A stretch of DNA of 64,000 nt from Paenibacillus sp. V4I7 (GCF_030817275.1 NZ_JAUSZD010000002.1:7238001-7302000), one strand, 5' to 3'; positions 17,380-26,139 are shown, counted from the stretch's first letter. The notes: generated by a model not told the origin, from the letters alone. Program-made: numbers and translations.

Positions 17380-17470
17380 AAAATTTCACCTCATCAAAGG
17401 AATGGTAGATATAGTAAATTATAAGATAGAGCGAACAGAACGGGAAGAGCAGAAGTATCATCGAAACAGA

Positions 17471-17488
17471 GTTAATACTTTGTTAATA
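17471..17488 (+). promoter_or_regulatory. 11-bp direct repeat, candidate OmpR-type operator
   Basis: GTTAATA occurs at 17471-17477 and 17482-17488, exactly 11 bp apart. That is the helical phasing used by OmpR/PhoB-family regulators. It lies about 90 bp before the secreted-protein gene that opens the ABC/two-component module. Binding by the module's own regulator is inferred. Confidence 0.45.
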
Positions 17489-17573
17489 ATTCATTTAGAT
17501 GGATTCAATAAGCCTATATTAAAATAAATAGTAAGGAAACGTTTCCCCTAAATCGTATTAAAGGAGAACCAAG

Positions 17574-18815
17574 ATGAAACTTAGCAAAAAAGGAATTACT
17601 GTACTTTCATTTACGATTGGAGCCTGTCTATTCGTATCTACTGCTTTTGCCGATACACTGCTTGGATCTGGATATGACCGGCTGAAAGATTCAGCAAAAA
17701 ACACGGCTGCACTCATGGAAAAGGATTTGAACAACTATACGGTCGAGGCGTTGTATACGTTGAAGGATAATAATCAAACCTTGCTTCAAGCTTCCACGAT
17801 CAAGAAAATGGATACGGCAAAACAAACGTCTGAAGAAAATACGGTGACTAAAGAAGCAAATGGCGAAACCACCTCCAATTATTCGTATTCCGACAATAAG
17901 CTTTCAGTTAGGAAAAGCGGCATGGAGGATACCTATTACGTAACGGAATATCCGGCTAATGTGAACAGGAAAGGACCAGCTCAGTTCGACAACCCGTTTA
18001 AAGAGAAGGGAGCAGCGGAGATCGAAAAGATTGTTGACGCTGTGGTTGGCTCTCTGAAAGATTATGTGCAAGTAGAGGAAGGGAATGACGGCGGAAAAGT
18101 ATATGCGGGCAGCTTGTCCGAGGCACAGGTGCCAGCCGTCGTAAATGCTGTCTCCTCCTTTGGTATCAAGCAGATGCTTAACGATGAGATGGATTTACCG
18201 GGAATAGAGAGCGACATTTTTGTGAAAAAGGTTGTGGGTACGGCCGTTGAAAATAAAGCAGGCTATCTGGAAAATGTGACGGGTGATATTACCCTATCGG
18301 GAAAAGATAAAAATGGTGTTCAGCATGACTTAAACCTAAATGTCATTGTGAAGCTTTCTGAGATTGGCAATACGAAGATTGCCATGCCTGACCTAACAGG
18401 CGCGAACGTTGAGAAGGTCAGTTATTCGGGCGGATTCAGCAGCAAATATGTGGGAACATATAAAAATGATATTATTATGGACAAAGACGGCAAGTTTGTG
18501 AAGATTGGCGAGAGAACGGTTGAAATCACAAGCGTAGAAGGCGATAAAGTGACAGGAAAGTATTCAGAAACTGTTTATCCTGGTTTTGAGAGCGAGTATC
18601 CAAACAAGGATGCATTTGACTTTGCCTACAATCCAGTATCATCTACAACTTTTACTTACACAGATGCGAAGGGTGAACAAAAAAATGGAATGATTCATCC
18701 GAACTCTGCCGGCAAGGTTTATTTTGAAATGGGTATACAGGTCATGGATAAAAACTCGTACAAATCTAGCTCGAAACCATATTACGATGGAGAATTTAGA
18801 CGCATATTTGAATAG
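17574..18815 (+). CDS. Secreted protein of unknown function linked to an ABC exporter
   Basis: The 413-residue product has an N-terminal signal peptide with cleavage expected after AFA (about residue 26). The mature part begins with a helix and strands (about 30-120) reminiscent of a LolA-like shell, then a less defined middle. A C-terminal beta-rich part (about 285-413) contains YVGTYKNDIIMDKDGKFVKI. I do not recognise a named family with certainty. It heads a module with an ABC-2 ATPase, permease, histidine kinase and response regulator. A strong hairpin with a T run directly after it suggests that the exporter genes are expressed at a lower level. It may sense, bind or protect against an external agent; this is inference. 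The RBS is AAAGGAG before ATG 17574. Confidence 0.8.
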   Translation: MKLSKKGITVLSFTIGACLFVSTAFADTLLGSGYDRLKDSAKNTAALMEKDLNNYTVEALYTLKDNNQTLLQASTIKKMDTAKQTSEENTVTKEANGETTSNYSYSDNKLSVRKSGMEDTYYVTEYPANVNRKGPAQFDNPFKEKGAAEIEKIVDAVVGSLKDYVQVEEGNDGGKVYAGSLSEAQVPAVVNAVSSFGIKQMLNDEMDLPGIESDIFVKKVVGTAVENKAGYLENVTGDITLSGKDKNGVQHDLNLNVIVKLSEIGNTKIAMPDLTGANVEKVSYSGGFSSKYVGTYKNDIIMDKDGKFVKIGERTVEITSVEGDKVTGKYSETVYPGFESEYPNKDAFDFAYNPVSSTTFTYTDAKGEQKNGMIHPNSAGKVYFEMGIQVMDKNSYKSSSKPYYDGEFRRIFE

Positions 18816-18823
18816 AAATGGGG

Positions 18824-18861
18824 TTCAGGAGGCTGCAAATGCGGCTTCCTGAACATTTTTT
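18824..18861 (+). terminator. Internal terminator/attenuator before the ABC genes
   Basis: TTCAGGAGGCTGC pairs with GCGGCTTCCTGAA around an AAAT loop, followed by CATTTTTT. It lies between the secreted-protein gene and the ABC ATPase gene. Confidence 0.85.
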
Positions 18862-18875
18862 GGGGAGATGATGAA

Positions 18876-19601
18876 TTGACAGTCAAGGCGATTGAAATAA
18901 ACGACTTAACCAAGTCATTTAAGAATGGCCGTGGAATAAGCGAGTTAAACTTAGAAGTAGATCAAGGCGATATATTCGGTTTTCTAGGACCAAATGGCGC
19001 AGGGAAGACAACAGCCATGAAGATGATGACCGGGCTCACGAAACCCGACCGTGGCGATGTAAAGATTTTCGGCGCCAGCATTTTAGAAGATTACGTCAAT
19101 GCCATGAAGCATGTAGGCTGTATGATCGAAACAGCGGAATCGTATCCATATTTAACAGCAAATGAAAACCTGAAATTGTTCGCCAGGTTTTACCCGCAGA
19201 TTGATCAGCGAAGAATCGATGAATGTCTTGAAATCACAGGCATGTTGAAATTTAAAAATGAAAAATCACAGAAATTTTCACTCGGGATGAAACAAAGGCT
19301 GGGGATAGCGGCTGCGATTCTGTCCAAACCAAAACTTTTAATTTTGGACGAGCCTTTAAACGGACTTGATGTCGAGGGGATGCTGGAAATGAGGAAATTG
19401 ATCAAACAGCTTTCCCAGGAAGGCACGACTTTCTTTATTTCCAGCCACTTGATTCACGATGTGGAATTAACGTGCACAAGAATCGGAATTATTTACGGAG
19501 GCAAGCTTGTCAACGTCGAATATACTCAGAATATTCTTTCTTACTATTCTTCGCTTGAAAATTATTTTGTAAGTGAGGTGGACAGGAATGGCAGGGTTTA
19601 A
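18876..19601 (+). CDS. ABC transporter ATP-binding protein (BcrA-like)
   Basis: The 241-residue ATPase has Walker A GPNGAGKTT (about 38-46), a Q-loop region, the signature KFSLGMKQRLGIA characteristic of the bacitracin/lantibiotic-export type, and Walker B LLILDEPLNGLD. The D-loop and switch histidine (SSHLIHD) follow. It powers the ABC-2 permease that overlaps its 3' end. The start is TTG 18876 with a GGGGAGA site; the upstream ATGs run into a stop. The module organisation resembles peptide-antibiotic resistance or export systems, but the substrate is not indicated. Confidence 0.93.
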   Translation: MTVKAIEINDLTKSFKNGRGISELNLEVDQGDIFGFLGPNGAGKTTAMKMMTGLTKPDRGDVKIFGASILEDYVNAMKHVGCMIETAESYPYLTANENLKLFARFYPQIDQRRIDECLEITGMLKFKNEKSQKFSLGMKQRLGIAAAILSKPKLLILDEPLNGLDVEGMLEMRKLIKQLSQEGTTFFISSHLIHDVELTCTRIGIIYGGKLVNVEYTQNILSYYSSLENYFVSEVDRNGRV

Positions 19602-20340
19602 AGCTGCATTTATAAATGAATCCGTGAAGCTGCTGAAAAAGAAAAAAATGCTTGCAGCCGTGATTTTGTCCATTCTTGCCGTGGTGATCGGGCAAATTGC
19701 CGTAACGACGATTAAGCATGGCCTTGGATTAAGGGTTGTTGGGAGTGTGGAATTTCCCATAGTGGTGCTAACGTTTATCACTTATACGCTTTTACCGCTG
19801 TTTGCCATTTTTGTAGCGATCGATATGTTTAACGGTGAATCCTCGTCGAATACGATGAAAATAACGCTCTTAAGGCCGGTCTCCAGATTTGGTATATTTA
19901 GTGCGAAGGTTTTAAATTTGGCATTATTTATTATTGGGAACCTTTTGTTTGTTATGCTTCTTTCTTTGCTTGTTGGATTTATATTTAATCCGGCCTCTGC
20001 CAGCTACATGGGCATCGTAAAGGTGATTTTATCATATGGCTTAACCTTTCTTCCCGTATTTGTGTTTGCACTTATCGTCGTCCTGTTGTCCAATGTGATC
20101 CAGGGGGGACTAGCTGTATTTTTTCTCTCTATTCTGGTGTTTATCGGTTTTAATTTTATGGGTATTGTGTTCTCATCCTATTCGAGTTTTTTTATTACGT
20201 CGATGTTTGATTGGTACACCCTCTGGATTTCTGAATCGATTAATGTGTTTAAAATATTCCGACAGATCTTAATCATGTCAGGCTGTGGTATCATGTTATT
20301 TACTACGGGGTATTACTTGTTTGACAGGAAGGATATATAG
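19588..20340 (+). CDS. ABC-2 type transporter permease
   Basis: The 250-residue protein has six hydrophobic segments and the short cytoplasmic start MAGFKAAFINESVKLLKKKK of ABC-2 permeases. A conserved region around FNGESSSNTMKITLLRPVSR follows the second segment, as in this family. ATG 19588 is preceded by GAGGTGG and overlaps the ATPase gene by 14 bases, so the two are coupled. It is a probable partner of the upstream ATPase; the substrate is unknown. Confidence 0.9.
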   Translation: MAGFKAAFINESVKLLKKKKMLAAVILSILAVVIGQIAVTTIKHGLGLRVVGSVEFPIVVLTFITYTLLPLFAIFVAIDMFNGESSSNTMKITLLRPVSRFGIFSAKVLNLALFIIGNLLFVMLLSLLVGFIFNPASASYMGIVKVILSYGLTFLPVFVFALIVVLLSNVIQGGLAVFFLSILVFIGFNFMGIVFSSYSSFFITSMFDWYTLWISESINVFKIFRQILIMSGCGIMLFTTGYYLFDRKDI

Positions 20341-20352
20341 AAAGGAATATAC

Positions 20353-21780
20353 ATGCATTTAACCAAACGTTTTTTCACGATGAATACGCTGGCTGTACTG
20401 GTCTCCATTGGTTTGACGTTCCTGGCTGTCATTATTTTTGTTGCTGCTTATACGAAAGTTTTTGGCCGCGAAGCCGGTATGAAGGAGTTTCAAAAAGTCT
20501 TCGAAGTTAGGGCAGCGATCAACGAAATCAAAAGAGAAGCACTGACCTTTAAGTTCGAGCAGCTCTTGGATCATAACTATCAACAAATGCTCTCTGATCG
20601 AGTTAACGCTTTGGATGCCAGTGCGATCATTTTAATAAATAAAGAAGTTTTGTACGCTACACAAAATTTTAATAAGTTCGATATCGATAAAAGCCTAATG
20701 CTGTCTGACGATTCAGCTAGTCTGGATGAGATAGAGCTTGATGGCAAAACTTATATGTTTACCCGAGCGGATTACAAACTTCCTTCTGGCGATAGGGGCA
20801 TTTTGCTGCTGCTTGCGCCAATCAAGGTGAAAACAGGCTTTTATGTGCTGCTTGGCGTTTTTACAGTCAGCTTTTTCACCGTTGTTTTTTTGCTAATGAA
20901 TTTTTGGATTTCTTATAAGTTCTCACGCGGAATTATTTTACCGATTTCCAGGTTAAAGGACGCTGCTATTAAAATCAGGGAAGGGGATTTAAGCTGCGAG
21001 ATTTCCGAAGAGGGCGAAGGCGAAATTCGGGAATTAGGCAGAACCTTGGAGTTAATGCGGATCAAGCTGAAGGAGTCTGTCTATGTGCAGCAAAAATATG
21101 ATGATAACAGGAAGTTTTTAGTTTCAAGCATTTCTCATGACTTAAAGACGCCTGTTACTTCGATTAAAGGTTATATTGAAGGGATTATAGATGGGGTAGC
21201 CAAGACGCCTGAGAAACTTGAGGAGTACCTGGAAACTGCACGATCCAAAGCTATTTTGGTGAACGCTATGATCGATGATCTTCTTTTATATTCCAAGCTT
21301 GATTTGAACCAGCTTCCTTATCATTTTGAGAAAAGCGATTTGGTGAGCTATTTTGAGGATTGCGCAGCGGATCATAAATATGAGTGTGAAAAAGCTAATA
21401 TTTCCTTAGAGTTAATAAACGAATTAAAGGAGCCTGTCAAAGTATTAATCGATCGTGAAAGATTAAAGAGGGTCATTCAGAACATTCTTGATAATGCTGT
21501 GATGTATGCAGGAGAAATAGATGGAAAGATTGCCATTATACTCAGGGAAACACGAACGTCTGCTATTATAGAAATAAAGGACAATGGTAAAGGAATACCC
21601 GAGAATAAGCTCCCCTATATATTTGAACGATTTTATCAGGTAGACCCTTCAAGAAAAAGCGGCAGCGGACTAGGTCTAGCTATCGCAAAGCAAATTGTAG
21701 AAGGGCACGAAGGGAATATATGGGCTAAGAGTGTCGTAGGAGAGGGGACTCGGATAATGATTTCTCTGAAGAAGTTCTAG
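20353..21780 (+). CDS. Sensor histidine kinase of the ABC module
   Basis: The 475-residue membrane kinase has two membrane segments (about 10-32 and 170-192) flanking an external sensor domain of about 135 residues. A HAMP domain follows. The dimerisation/phosphoacceptor helix is SSISHDLKTPVTSIKGY (His about 262), and the ATPase domain has N box NILDNAVMYA, DNGKGIPE and GSGLGLAIAKQI. It precedes its regulator gene, the less usual kinase-regulator order. The neighbouring exporter and secreted protein suggest that it senses an envelope stress or peptide. The ligand is unknown. Confidence 0.92.
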   Translation: MHLTKRFFTMNTLAVLVSIGLTFLAVIIFVAAYTKVFGREAGMKEFQKVFEVRAAINEIKREALTFKFEQLLDHNYQQMLSDRVNALDASAIILINKEVLYATQNFNKFDIDKSLMLSDDSASLDEIELDGKTYMFTRADYKLPSGDRGILLLLAPIKVKTGFYVLLGVFTVSFFTVVFLLMNFWISYKFSRGIILPISRLKDAAIKIREGDLSCEISEEGEGEIRELGRTLELMRIKLKESVYVQQKYDDNRKFLVSSISHDLKTPVTSIKGYIEGIIDGVAKTPEKLEEYLETARSKAILVNAMIDDLLLYSKLDLNQLPYHFEKSDLVSYFEDCAADHKYECEKANISLELINELKEPVKVLIDRERLKRVIQNILDNAVMYAGEIDGKIAIILRETRTSAIIEIKDNGKGIPENKLPYIFERFYQVDPSRKSGSGLGLAIAKQIVEGHEGNIWAKSVVGEGTRIMISLKKF

Positions 21781-21797
21781 CAAGTTTGGAGGTTATG

Positions 21798-22493
21798 ATG
21801 AAGAAAATTCTGATTGTTGAGGACGACCAAAGCATCGCCAATTTGCAAAAGGATTACCTTGAGTTGAGCGGTTATTCGGTTAAGATGGTGAACAACGGAT
21901 CAGCGGGTTTGAGAGCTCTAAAGGAGGAAGAATTCGAGCTCATTATATTAGATATCATGCTGCCGGATATGGACGGGTTTGAAGTTTTGAGAAAAGTGCG
22001 TGAGCAGGATGATATTCCTGTGCTTCTGGTATCAGCTAGAGCAGAGGAAATCTATAAGATTAATGGTTTAGGACTCGGCGCGGACGATTATATTACAAAG
22101 CCGTTCAGCTCGGGTGAGCTGGTAGCACGGGTTGGTGCCCATCTAAAAAAATTTGAGCGTATGAAAGAGCGGTTTGGAAATGGGAATGAGGGAAGCAGGA
22201 TTCAGGTCAGAGGCCTTGAGGTTCAAAAGGATGCCAGGAGAGTTTTTGTGAACGGGAATGAAGTTATTTTGGCGCAAAAGGAATTTGACCTGCTTGCGTT
22301 TCTTTTGCAGCATGCCAATCGGGTATTTGGCAAAGAAGAACTTTTTGAGAGAATCTGGGGGATGGATGCGATGAGCGACACCTCTACCGTAACGGTTCAT
22401 ATTGCCAGAATCAGAGAGAAAATTGAGGAGATCCCATCTAAACCCCAGTATATAGGAACAGTTTGGGGATCAGGGTACAGGTTTATGGTTTGA
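21798..22493 (+). CDS. OmpR-family response regulator of the ABC module
   Basis: The 231-residue product has a receiver domain (MKKILIVEDD, phospho-Asp about 52 in LDIMLPDMDG, Lys in TKPFSSGEL) and a C-terminal winged helix (QKEFDLLAFLLQHANRVFGK and the STVTVHIARIREKIE recognition region). ATG 21798, or 21795, follows TTTGGAGG. It ends the kinase-regulator pair and is closed by a perfect terminator. The 11-bp-spaced GTTAATA repeats at 17471-17488 are a candidate target. Confidence 0.92.
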   Translation: MKKILIVEDDQSIANLQKDYLELSGYSVKMVNNGSAGLRALKEEEFELIILDIMLPDMDGFEVLRKVREQDDIPVLLVSARAEEIYKINGLGLGADDYITKPFSSGELVARVGAHLKKFERMKERFGNGNEGSRIQVRGLEVQKDARRVFVNGNEVILAQKEFDLLAFLLQHANRVFGKEELFERIWGMDAMSDTSTVTVHIARIREKIEEIPSKPQYIGTVWGSGYRFMV

Positions 22494-22506
22494 TCATTCA
22501 ATTGAA

Positions 22507-22551
22507 AATAGCTGGCCCTTAAGTAGCTTAACTACATAAGGGCCAGCTATT
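22507..22551. terminator. Strong terminator closing the ABC/two-component module
   Basis: A perfect 15-bp stem AATAGCTGGCCCTTA / TAAGGGCCAGCTATT (22507-22521 and 22537-22551) encloses a further small stem. It lies between convergent genes and probably works both ways. Confidence 0.9.
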
Positions 22552-22561
22552 CATTTTAATC

Positions 22562-22834
22562 CTAATAGTTCCTATTCCGACGTCTATAGCTGACAGAGAA
22601 ACGGTCAATGATATACCCAACAAGGGCCCATGAGGCAATCGTTAACGCATAAATGATGAGCATTCGAAACATGGAAATTTCATAGATGTTCGTAAATGTT
22701 GATGCAAACCATGCTGGTACACTGAGCGCGTAGAACAGCATATAAAAGGCATCGTGATCATGAAATAAATAATGAACCAAGCACAAGGCAGCACCTAGAA
22801 AGGTGAACAGCCAGGTAAACGTGGTAGTTCTCAT
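22562..22834 (-). CDS. Small membrane protein, function unknown
   Basis: The 90-residue protein has about three hydrophobic segments (5-22, 29-45 and 55-75) and a basic tail (SYRRRNRNY). Its ATG has a TAGGAGAA site upstream. It lies between a terminator and the yjzC-like gene, both leftward. No family is recognised, but the good ribosome-binding site and hydrophobicity favour a real gene. Confidence 0.65.
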   Translation of the reverse strand: MRTTTFTWLFTFLGAALCLVHYLFHDHDAFYMLFYALSVPAWFASTFTNIYEISMFRMLIIYALTIASWALVGYIIDRFSVSYRRRNRNY

Positions 22835-22859
22835 AGCTCATTCTCCTAGTCATGGGAAC

Positions 22860-23051
22860 TTATTTTAGCGTTATCTTTTTTCGATGCCATTTTCGATTGT
22901 GGTTACTATTTTCCGGGAAAGTGTCACCTTTTTTCAACGTAACGGTTTTGGGATTGTTGATGCCCATGTGAAAAGCATTTTCGCCTATTTCCATATACTC
23001 GCCGTCGTTAGGAACATGATCGCCAGCATTGAATTCTGTCCATTCACCCAC
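22860..23051 (-). CDS. yjzC: YjzC family protein
   Basis: The 63-residue protein has the YjzC pattern: FNAGDHVPNDGEYMEIGE, then VTLKKGDTFPENSNHNRKW. Such small proteins are frequent in Bacillales and their role is unknown. An AAGAAGAGG site sits eight bases before the GTG at 23051, which gives the usual start of the family; the frame is open three codons further upstream. Confidence 0.82.
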   Translation of the reverse strand: MGEWTEFNAGDHVPNDGEYMEIGENAFHMGINNPKTVTLKKGDTFPENSNHNRKWHRKKITLK

Positions 23052-23230
23052 GATGATCACCTCTTCTTAAGAATAACAATCGTCTTTAGATTACCCCTTT
23101 GGAGGGGAAGCATGTATGAATCCCGTTACCAGCTTCCTCCTTCGCAGTTTATTAGAGAAAAACTTGTAATCTGTCGCTCGATTTGCTATAGTATTCAGGT
23201 GCGAGTTTTGAATAAGAATCCTCGCTCCTT

Positions 23231-23270
23231 GCTCCTTCGCTTGTCTGACAAGCTTTAAAGAGGAGCCGCT
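23231..23270 (+). promoter_or_regulatory. Candidate rpsF leader structure (S6:S18-binding type)
   Basis: In the rpsF leader, GCTCCT (23231-23236) pairs with AGGAGC (23261-23266) around an inner hairpin GCTTG-TCTGA-CAAGC. CCG straddles the end of the outer stem (23265-23267, overlapping its last two bases). Ribosomal-protein leaders binding the S6:S18 complex carry a conserved CCG near such a stem. The match is by eye only. Confidence 0.4.
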
Positions 23271-23293
23271 TAGTCCAAAAGGAGGTGAAATAC

Positions 23294-23581
23294 ATGCGCA
23301 AATATGAACTGATGTACATCATTCGTACAGACGTTGAACAAGAAGTTGTTCAATCTACGGTAGAAAAGTTCCAAGGCATCATCACGAACGGTGGGGGAGA
23401 AATCTCCAAACATGACCTGATGGGCAAACGCCGTCTTGCGTATGAGATCAAGAAGTTCCGTGACGGGCACTATGTGCTGGTACACTTCAACGCAGAACCT
23501 GCTGTTGTAACTGAACTTGATCGCGTACTTAAGATTTCGGACGAAGTTATTCGTCACTTAATCGTAAACGACGTAGCTTAA
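23294..23581 (+). CDS. rpsF: 30S ribosomal protein S6
   Basis: S6 binds the central domain of 16S rRNA together with S18. The 95-residue product MRKYELMYIIRTDVEQE through LIVNDVA has the usual beta-alpha-beta pattern (KRRLAYEIKKFRDGHYVLVHF). ATG 23294 follows a strong AGGAGGTGA site; the longer frame starting at 23285 would begin inside that site. It opens the classic rpsF-ssb-rpsR operon. Confidence 0.97.
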   Translation: MRKYELMYIIRTDVEQEVVQSTVEKFQGIITNGGGEISKHDLMGKRRLAYEIKKFRDGHYVLVHFNAEPAVVTELDRVLKISDEVIRHLIVNDVA

Positions 23582-23616
23582 ATGCATGCCAGTATTTTCG
23601 TCAGGAGGGTTGTTCC

Positions 23617-24102
23617 ATGTTGAACCGTGTTATTCTTATCGGTCGATTGACCAAAGATCCAGAACTTCGATATACGCCAGCTGGCGTAGCTGTTACACAA
23701 TTTACACTTGCAGTAGACCGCCCTTTCACGAACTCTCAGTCGAAAGAACGGGAAGCGGACTTTATCAATATCGTCACGTGGAGGCAGCTTGCCGAAACAT
23801 GTGCGAACTATTTGCGTAAAGGTCGTTTAACAGCAGTGGAAGGACGTATTCAGGTACGGAATTACGACAACAATGAGGGCAAGCGCGTTTATGTGACCGA
23901 AGTTATTGCCGATAATGTACGTTTCCTTGAATCTAGCAACAGCGGCGGTAATCGCGAAGAAGGCGGATCATCTAACGCAAACGCAAGCTACGGCGGCGGA
24001 AGCGGCAGTGGCAATCGTGGCGGTGGATCGCGCGAACAGCAGGATCCTTTCATTGATGACGGAAAACCGATCGATATTTCCGATGATGACTTGCCATTCT
24101 AA
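23617..24102 (+). CDS. ssb: Single-stranded DNA-binding protein
   Basis: SSB coats single-stranded DNA and recruits repair and replication proteins. The 161-residue product has an OB-fold domain (about 1-110: LNRVILIGRLTKDPELRYTP, then RVYVTEVIADNVRFLE), a Gly/Ser/Asn-rich linker, and the acidic tip DDDLPF that binds partner proteins. ATG 23617 follows TCAGGAGGG. It lies between rpsF and rpsR as in other Firmicutes. Confidence 0.97.
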   Translation: MLNRVILIGRLTKDPELRYTPAGVAVTQFTLAVDRPFTNSQSKEREADFINIVTWRQLAETCANYLRKGRLTAVEGRIQVRNYDNNEGKRVYVTEVIADNVRFLESSNSGGNREEGGSSNANASYGGGSGSGNRGGGSREQQDPFIDDGKPIDISDDDLPF

Positions 24103-24125
24103 AGTAGAAAGGACTGAACAAACTA

Positions 24126-24413
24126 ATGGCTTTCCAAAAAAGAGATAACAACAGTGAAGATCGCGGCGACCGCAAATTTGCTCCTCGTGGTAAAGGCGGT
24201 AAAGGTAAACGTCGTAAGGTTTGTTACTTCACAGTAAACAAAATCAAGCACATTGACTATAAAGATATTGAAACTCTTAAAAAGTTCATCAGTGAGCGCG
24301 GGAAGATTCTTCCTAGACGTGTAACTGGTACTTCCGCTAAGTACCAACGTGCATTGACGATCGCTATCAAGCGCTCCCGTACAATCGCATTGTTGCCTTA
24401 CACAACGGAATAG
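24126..24413 (+). CDS. rpsR: 30S ribosomal protein S18
   Basis: S18 pairs with S6 on 16S rRNA. The 95-residue basic product has a Lys/Arg/Gly-rich head and the core KVCYFTVNKIKHIDYKD, LKKFISERGKILPRRVTGT and KYQRALTIAIKRSRTIALLP, all typical. It ends the rpsF-ssb-rpsR operon with a terminator. Confidence 0.97.
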   Translation: MAFQKRDNNSEDRGDRKFAPRGKGGKGKRRKVCYFTVNKIKHIDYKDIETLKKFISERGKILPRRVTGTSAKYQRALTIAIKRSRTIALLPYTTE

Positions 24414-24427
24414 GGTTAAACCAAGAA

Positions 24428-24457
24428 GGCAGCTGTATCTAACGGCTGTCTTTTTTT
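24428..24457 (+). terminator. Intrinsic terminator after rpsR
   Basis: GGCAGC pairs with GCTGTC (24428-24433 and 24445-24450), followed by seven T. Confidence 0.82.
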
Positions 24458-24495
24458 GTATGTCAAGAAGCAAACGACGAAGGGAGAAACCAATC

Positions 24496-24834
24496 GTGAA
24501 AATCCACAAAGAGCAGGCTGAACACTACATATGGGGCGATGCTTGCGACGGCTGGTACCTAGAGCGGGATGCGGATAGGACAATTATCCAAGAGCGAATG
24601 CCGGTTGGCGCAAGTGAAGTCAAGCATGTGCATCAAAAGGCGAAGCAGTTTTTCTTTATTTTAAGTGGAGAAGCTAAGATGTGGATCGATGGTACGATCA
24701 TCACTCTGAAGTCCCAGGAAGGTTGTACGATCTTGGCCGGTATTCCGCACCAAATTCGTAACGAATCCTTCGAAGCTGTCGAATTTCTAGTGATTTCAAC
24801 ACCATCAACGCAGGGAGATCGAACAGCTCTGTAG
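24496..24834 (+). CDS. Cupin domain-containing protein
   Basis: The 112-residue protein has a single cupin barrel. The first motif GASEVKHVHQKAKQFFFILSG supplies His, His, and Gln in place of the usual Glu; the second is GIPHQIRNES (His). It probably binds a metal; the reaction is unknown. GTG 24496 is preceded by AAGGGAG and gives MKIHKEQAEHYIWG. The frame upstream overlaps the terminator of rpsR and is not supported. Confidence 0.85.
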   Translation: MKIHKEQAEHYIWGDACDGWYLERDADRTIIQERMPVGASEVKHVHQKAKQFFFILSGEAKMWIDGTIITLKSQEGCTILAGIPHQIRNESFEAVEFLVISTPSTQGDRTAL

Positions 24835-24906
24835 AGGCTTTCTTTTCTTGTGCCTATTTGTGGTATAATTGACACAATAGTCATTGCTAATGAGGAGAGA
24901 TGACGG

Positions 24907-25218
24907 TTGCTGAATAGGGAAAAGGATGTTGACCTAGCCAGACGGGCCAAAGTCATTGAATGGCTCAAGACAGAAGTCGTAGATCATGTGGCTCATCTGC
25001 TCAAAGGCATATGGGAAGGCAGCCATGTGAAAATTGTAGATGGATTAGCCAGCTTAATTTCGAGCGGTTACATCCTAGGCAGAAGACTAGGCATTTCCTT
25101 TCACAGTTTAGACGAAGCTATTGTAGAGAAAATGAAGAAGCACCGCCAAGAGGGCCATCAACTTGAGGACTGGTACGGCGACATTTCATCGTTAGAAGAA
25201 CATTTACGTAAGAGGTGA
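24907..25218 (+). CDS. MazG-like family protein
   Basis: The 103-residue all-helical protein resembles the MazG-like proteins found upstream of yybS in Paenibacillus. Features are LARRAKVIEWLKTEVVDHV, then LKGIWEGSHVKIVDGLASL and a charged helical end with EDWYGDISSLEEHL. The acidic residues that bind Mg in true MazG pyrophosphatases are only partly evident, so activity is unsure. The start is TTG 24907 behind AGGAGAG. A TATAAT at 24864-24869 may be its -10 box. Confidence 0.78.
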   Translation: MLNREKDVDLARRAKVIEWLKTEVVDHVAHLLKGIWEGSHVKIVDGLASLISSGYILGRRLGISFHSLDEAIVEKMKKHRQEGHQLEDWYGDISSLEEHLRKR

Positions 25219-25224
25219 GCCCGG

Positions 25225-26139
25225 TTGGGGAAACAAAGTTGGCAAAGCATCATATGGAGCGCAGTGACGATTGTCTCATTGCTATCTTTAATGACGCCTT
25301 TTATTATTTTCACATTTAGTTTTCTCATGATTCCAGTTCTAATGTTATATGTAAAATCAAGTACAAGGCGTTTCGTCATTAGCTATGTGCTCAGCTTGCT
25401 CGTTGTTTATATACTTACCCAATGGCAAGGGATATTCCTCATGTCGGTTTCTTTATTCTTCTTACCGCCTGTTCTGGTCATGGGTAACTTATATAAACGT
25501 AAAGCCGCGGCAAGATCAGTATTAACGGCAGGAATTATCACGATTCTGGCAGAGTCACTGGTGAGTCTCGTTATCGGGTACGCGCTCGGATTTGATCCGG
25601 TTGCGAAGTTCAAGCAATTCATGATGGAAAGTATAGCGACTATGCCTCCAGGAATTCGCGATATTTTGCCGAAAGATCAGGATTGGTATGTTAATTTCAT
25701 CGTGCAAGTGATTCCTTTATATTTAATTTTCATAGCCCTATTCTACACGTTTGTGTCCCACGGCATTAGCCGCTGGCTGCTCAACAAAACTGGAGAAGGG
25801 ATTCCAGGATTACGCCCGATGAGGGAGTGGATGCTGCAGAAATCGCTTGTCTGGATCTATCTAGTCGTATTTGTTTTAGATTTATTTACTAATCCGGCTT
25901 CAATTTCGTTGATTTCTACGCTACTAATGAATGCGATGCCGATGCTTATGCTAGCCTTTGCTATTCAGGCGATTTGCTTTCTATTCTTTGTTGCCCATGC
26001 AAACAAGTGGAAACCTATATTACCAATCGTGGCGATTGTATTAGTTTGCTTCATGCCTCCTTTATTTATCGTATACAGCTTATTAGGGGTATTTGATGTT
26101 GCGTTTCCAATCCGAGAACGGTTCAAGAAAAATAAATAG
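25225..26139 (+). CDS. DUF2232 (YybS-like) membrane protein
   Basis: The 304-residue protein has about eight hydrophobic segments and matches the DUF2232/YybS layout, immediately upstream of the c-di-AMP phosphodiesterase gene gdpP as in Bacillus (yybS-yybT). TTG 25225 follows AAGAGGTGA. The function is unknown; the tight linkage to gdpP and rplI suggests a common transcript. Confidence 0.86.
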   Translation: MGKQSWQSIIWSAVTIVSLLSLMTPFIIFTFSFLMIPVLMLYVKSSTRRFVISYVLSLLVVYILTQWQGIFLMSVSLFFLPPVLVMGNLYKRKAAARSVLTAGIITILAESLVSLVIGYALGFDPVAKFKQFMMESIATMPPGIRDILPKDQDWYVNFIVQVIPLYLIFIALFYTFVSHGISRWLLNKTGEGIPGLRPMREWMLQKSLVWIYLVVFVLDLFTNPASISLISTLLMNAMPMLMLAFAIQAICFLFFVAHANKWKPILPIVAIVLVCFMPPLFIVYSLLGVFDVAFPIRERFKKNK

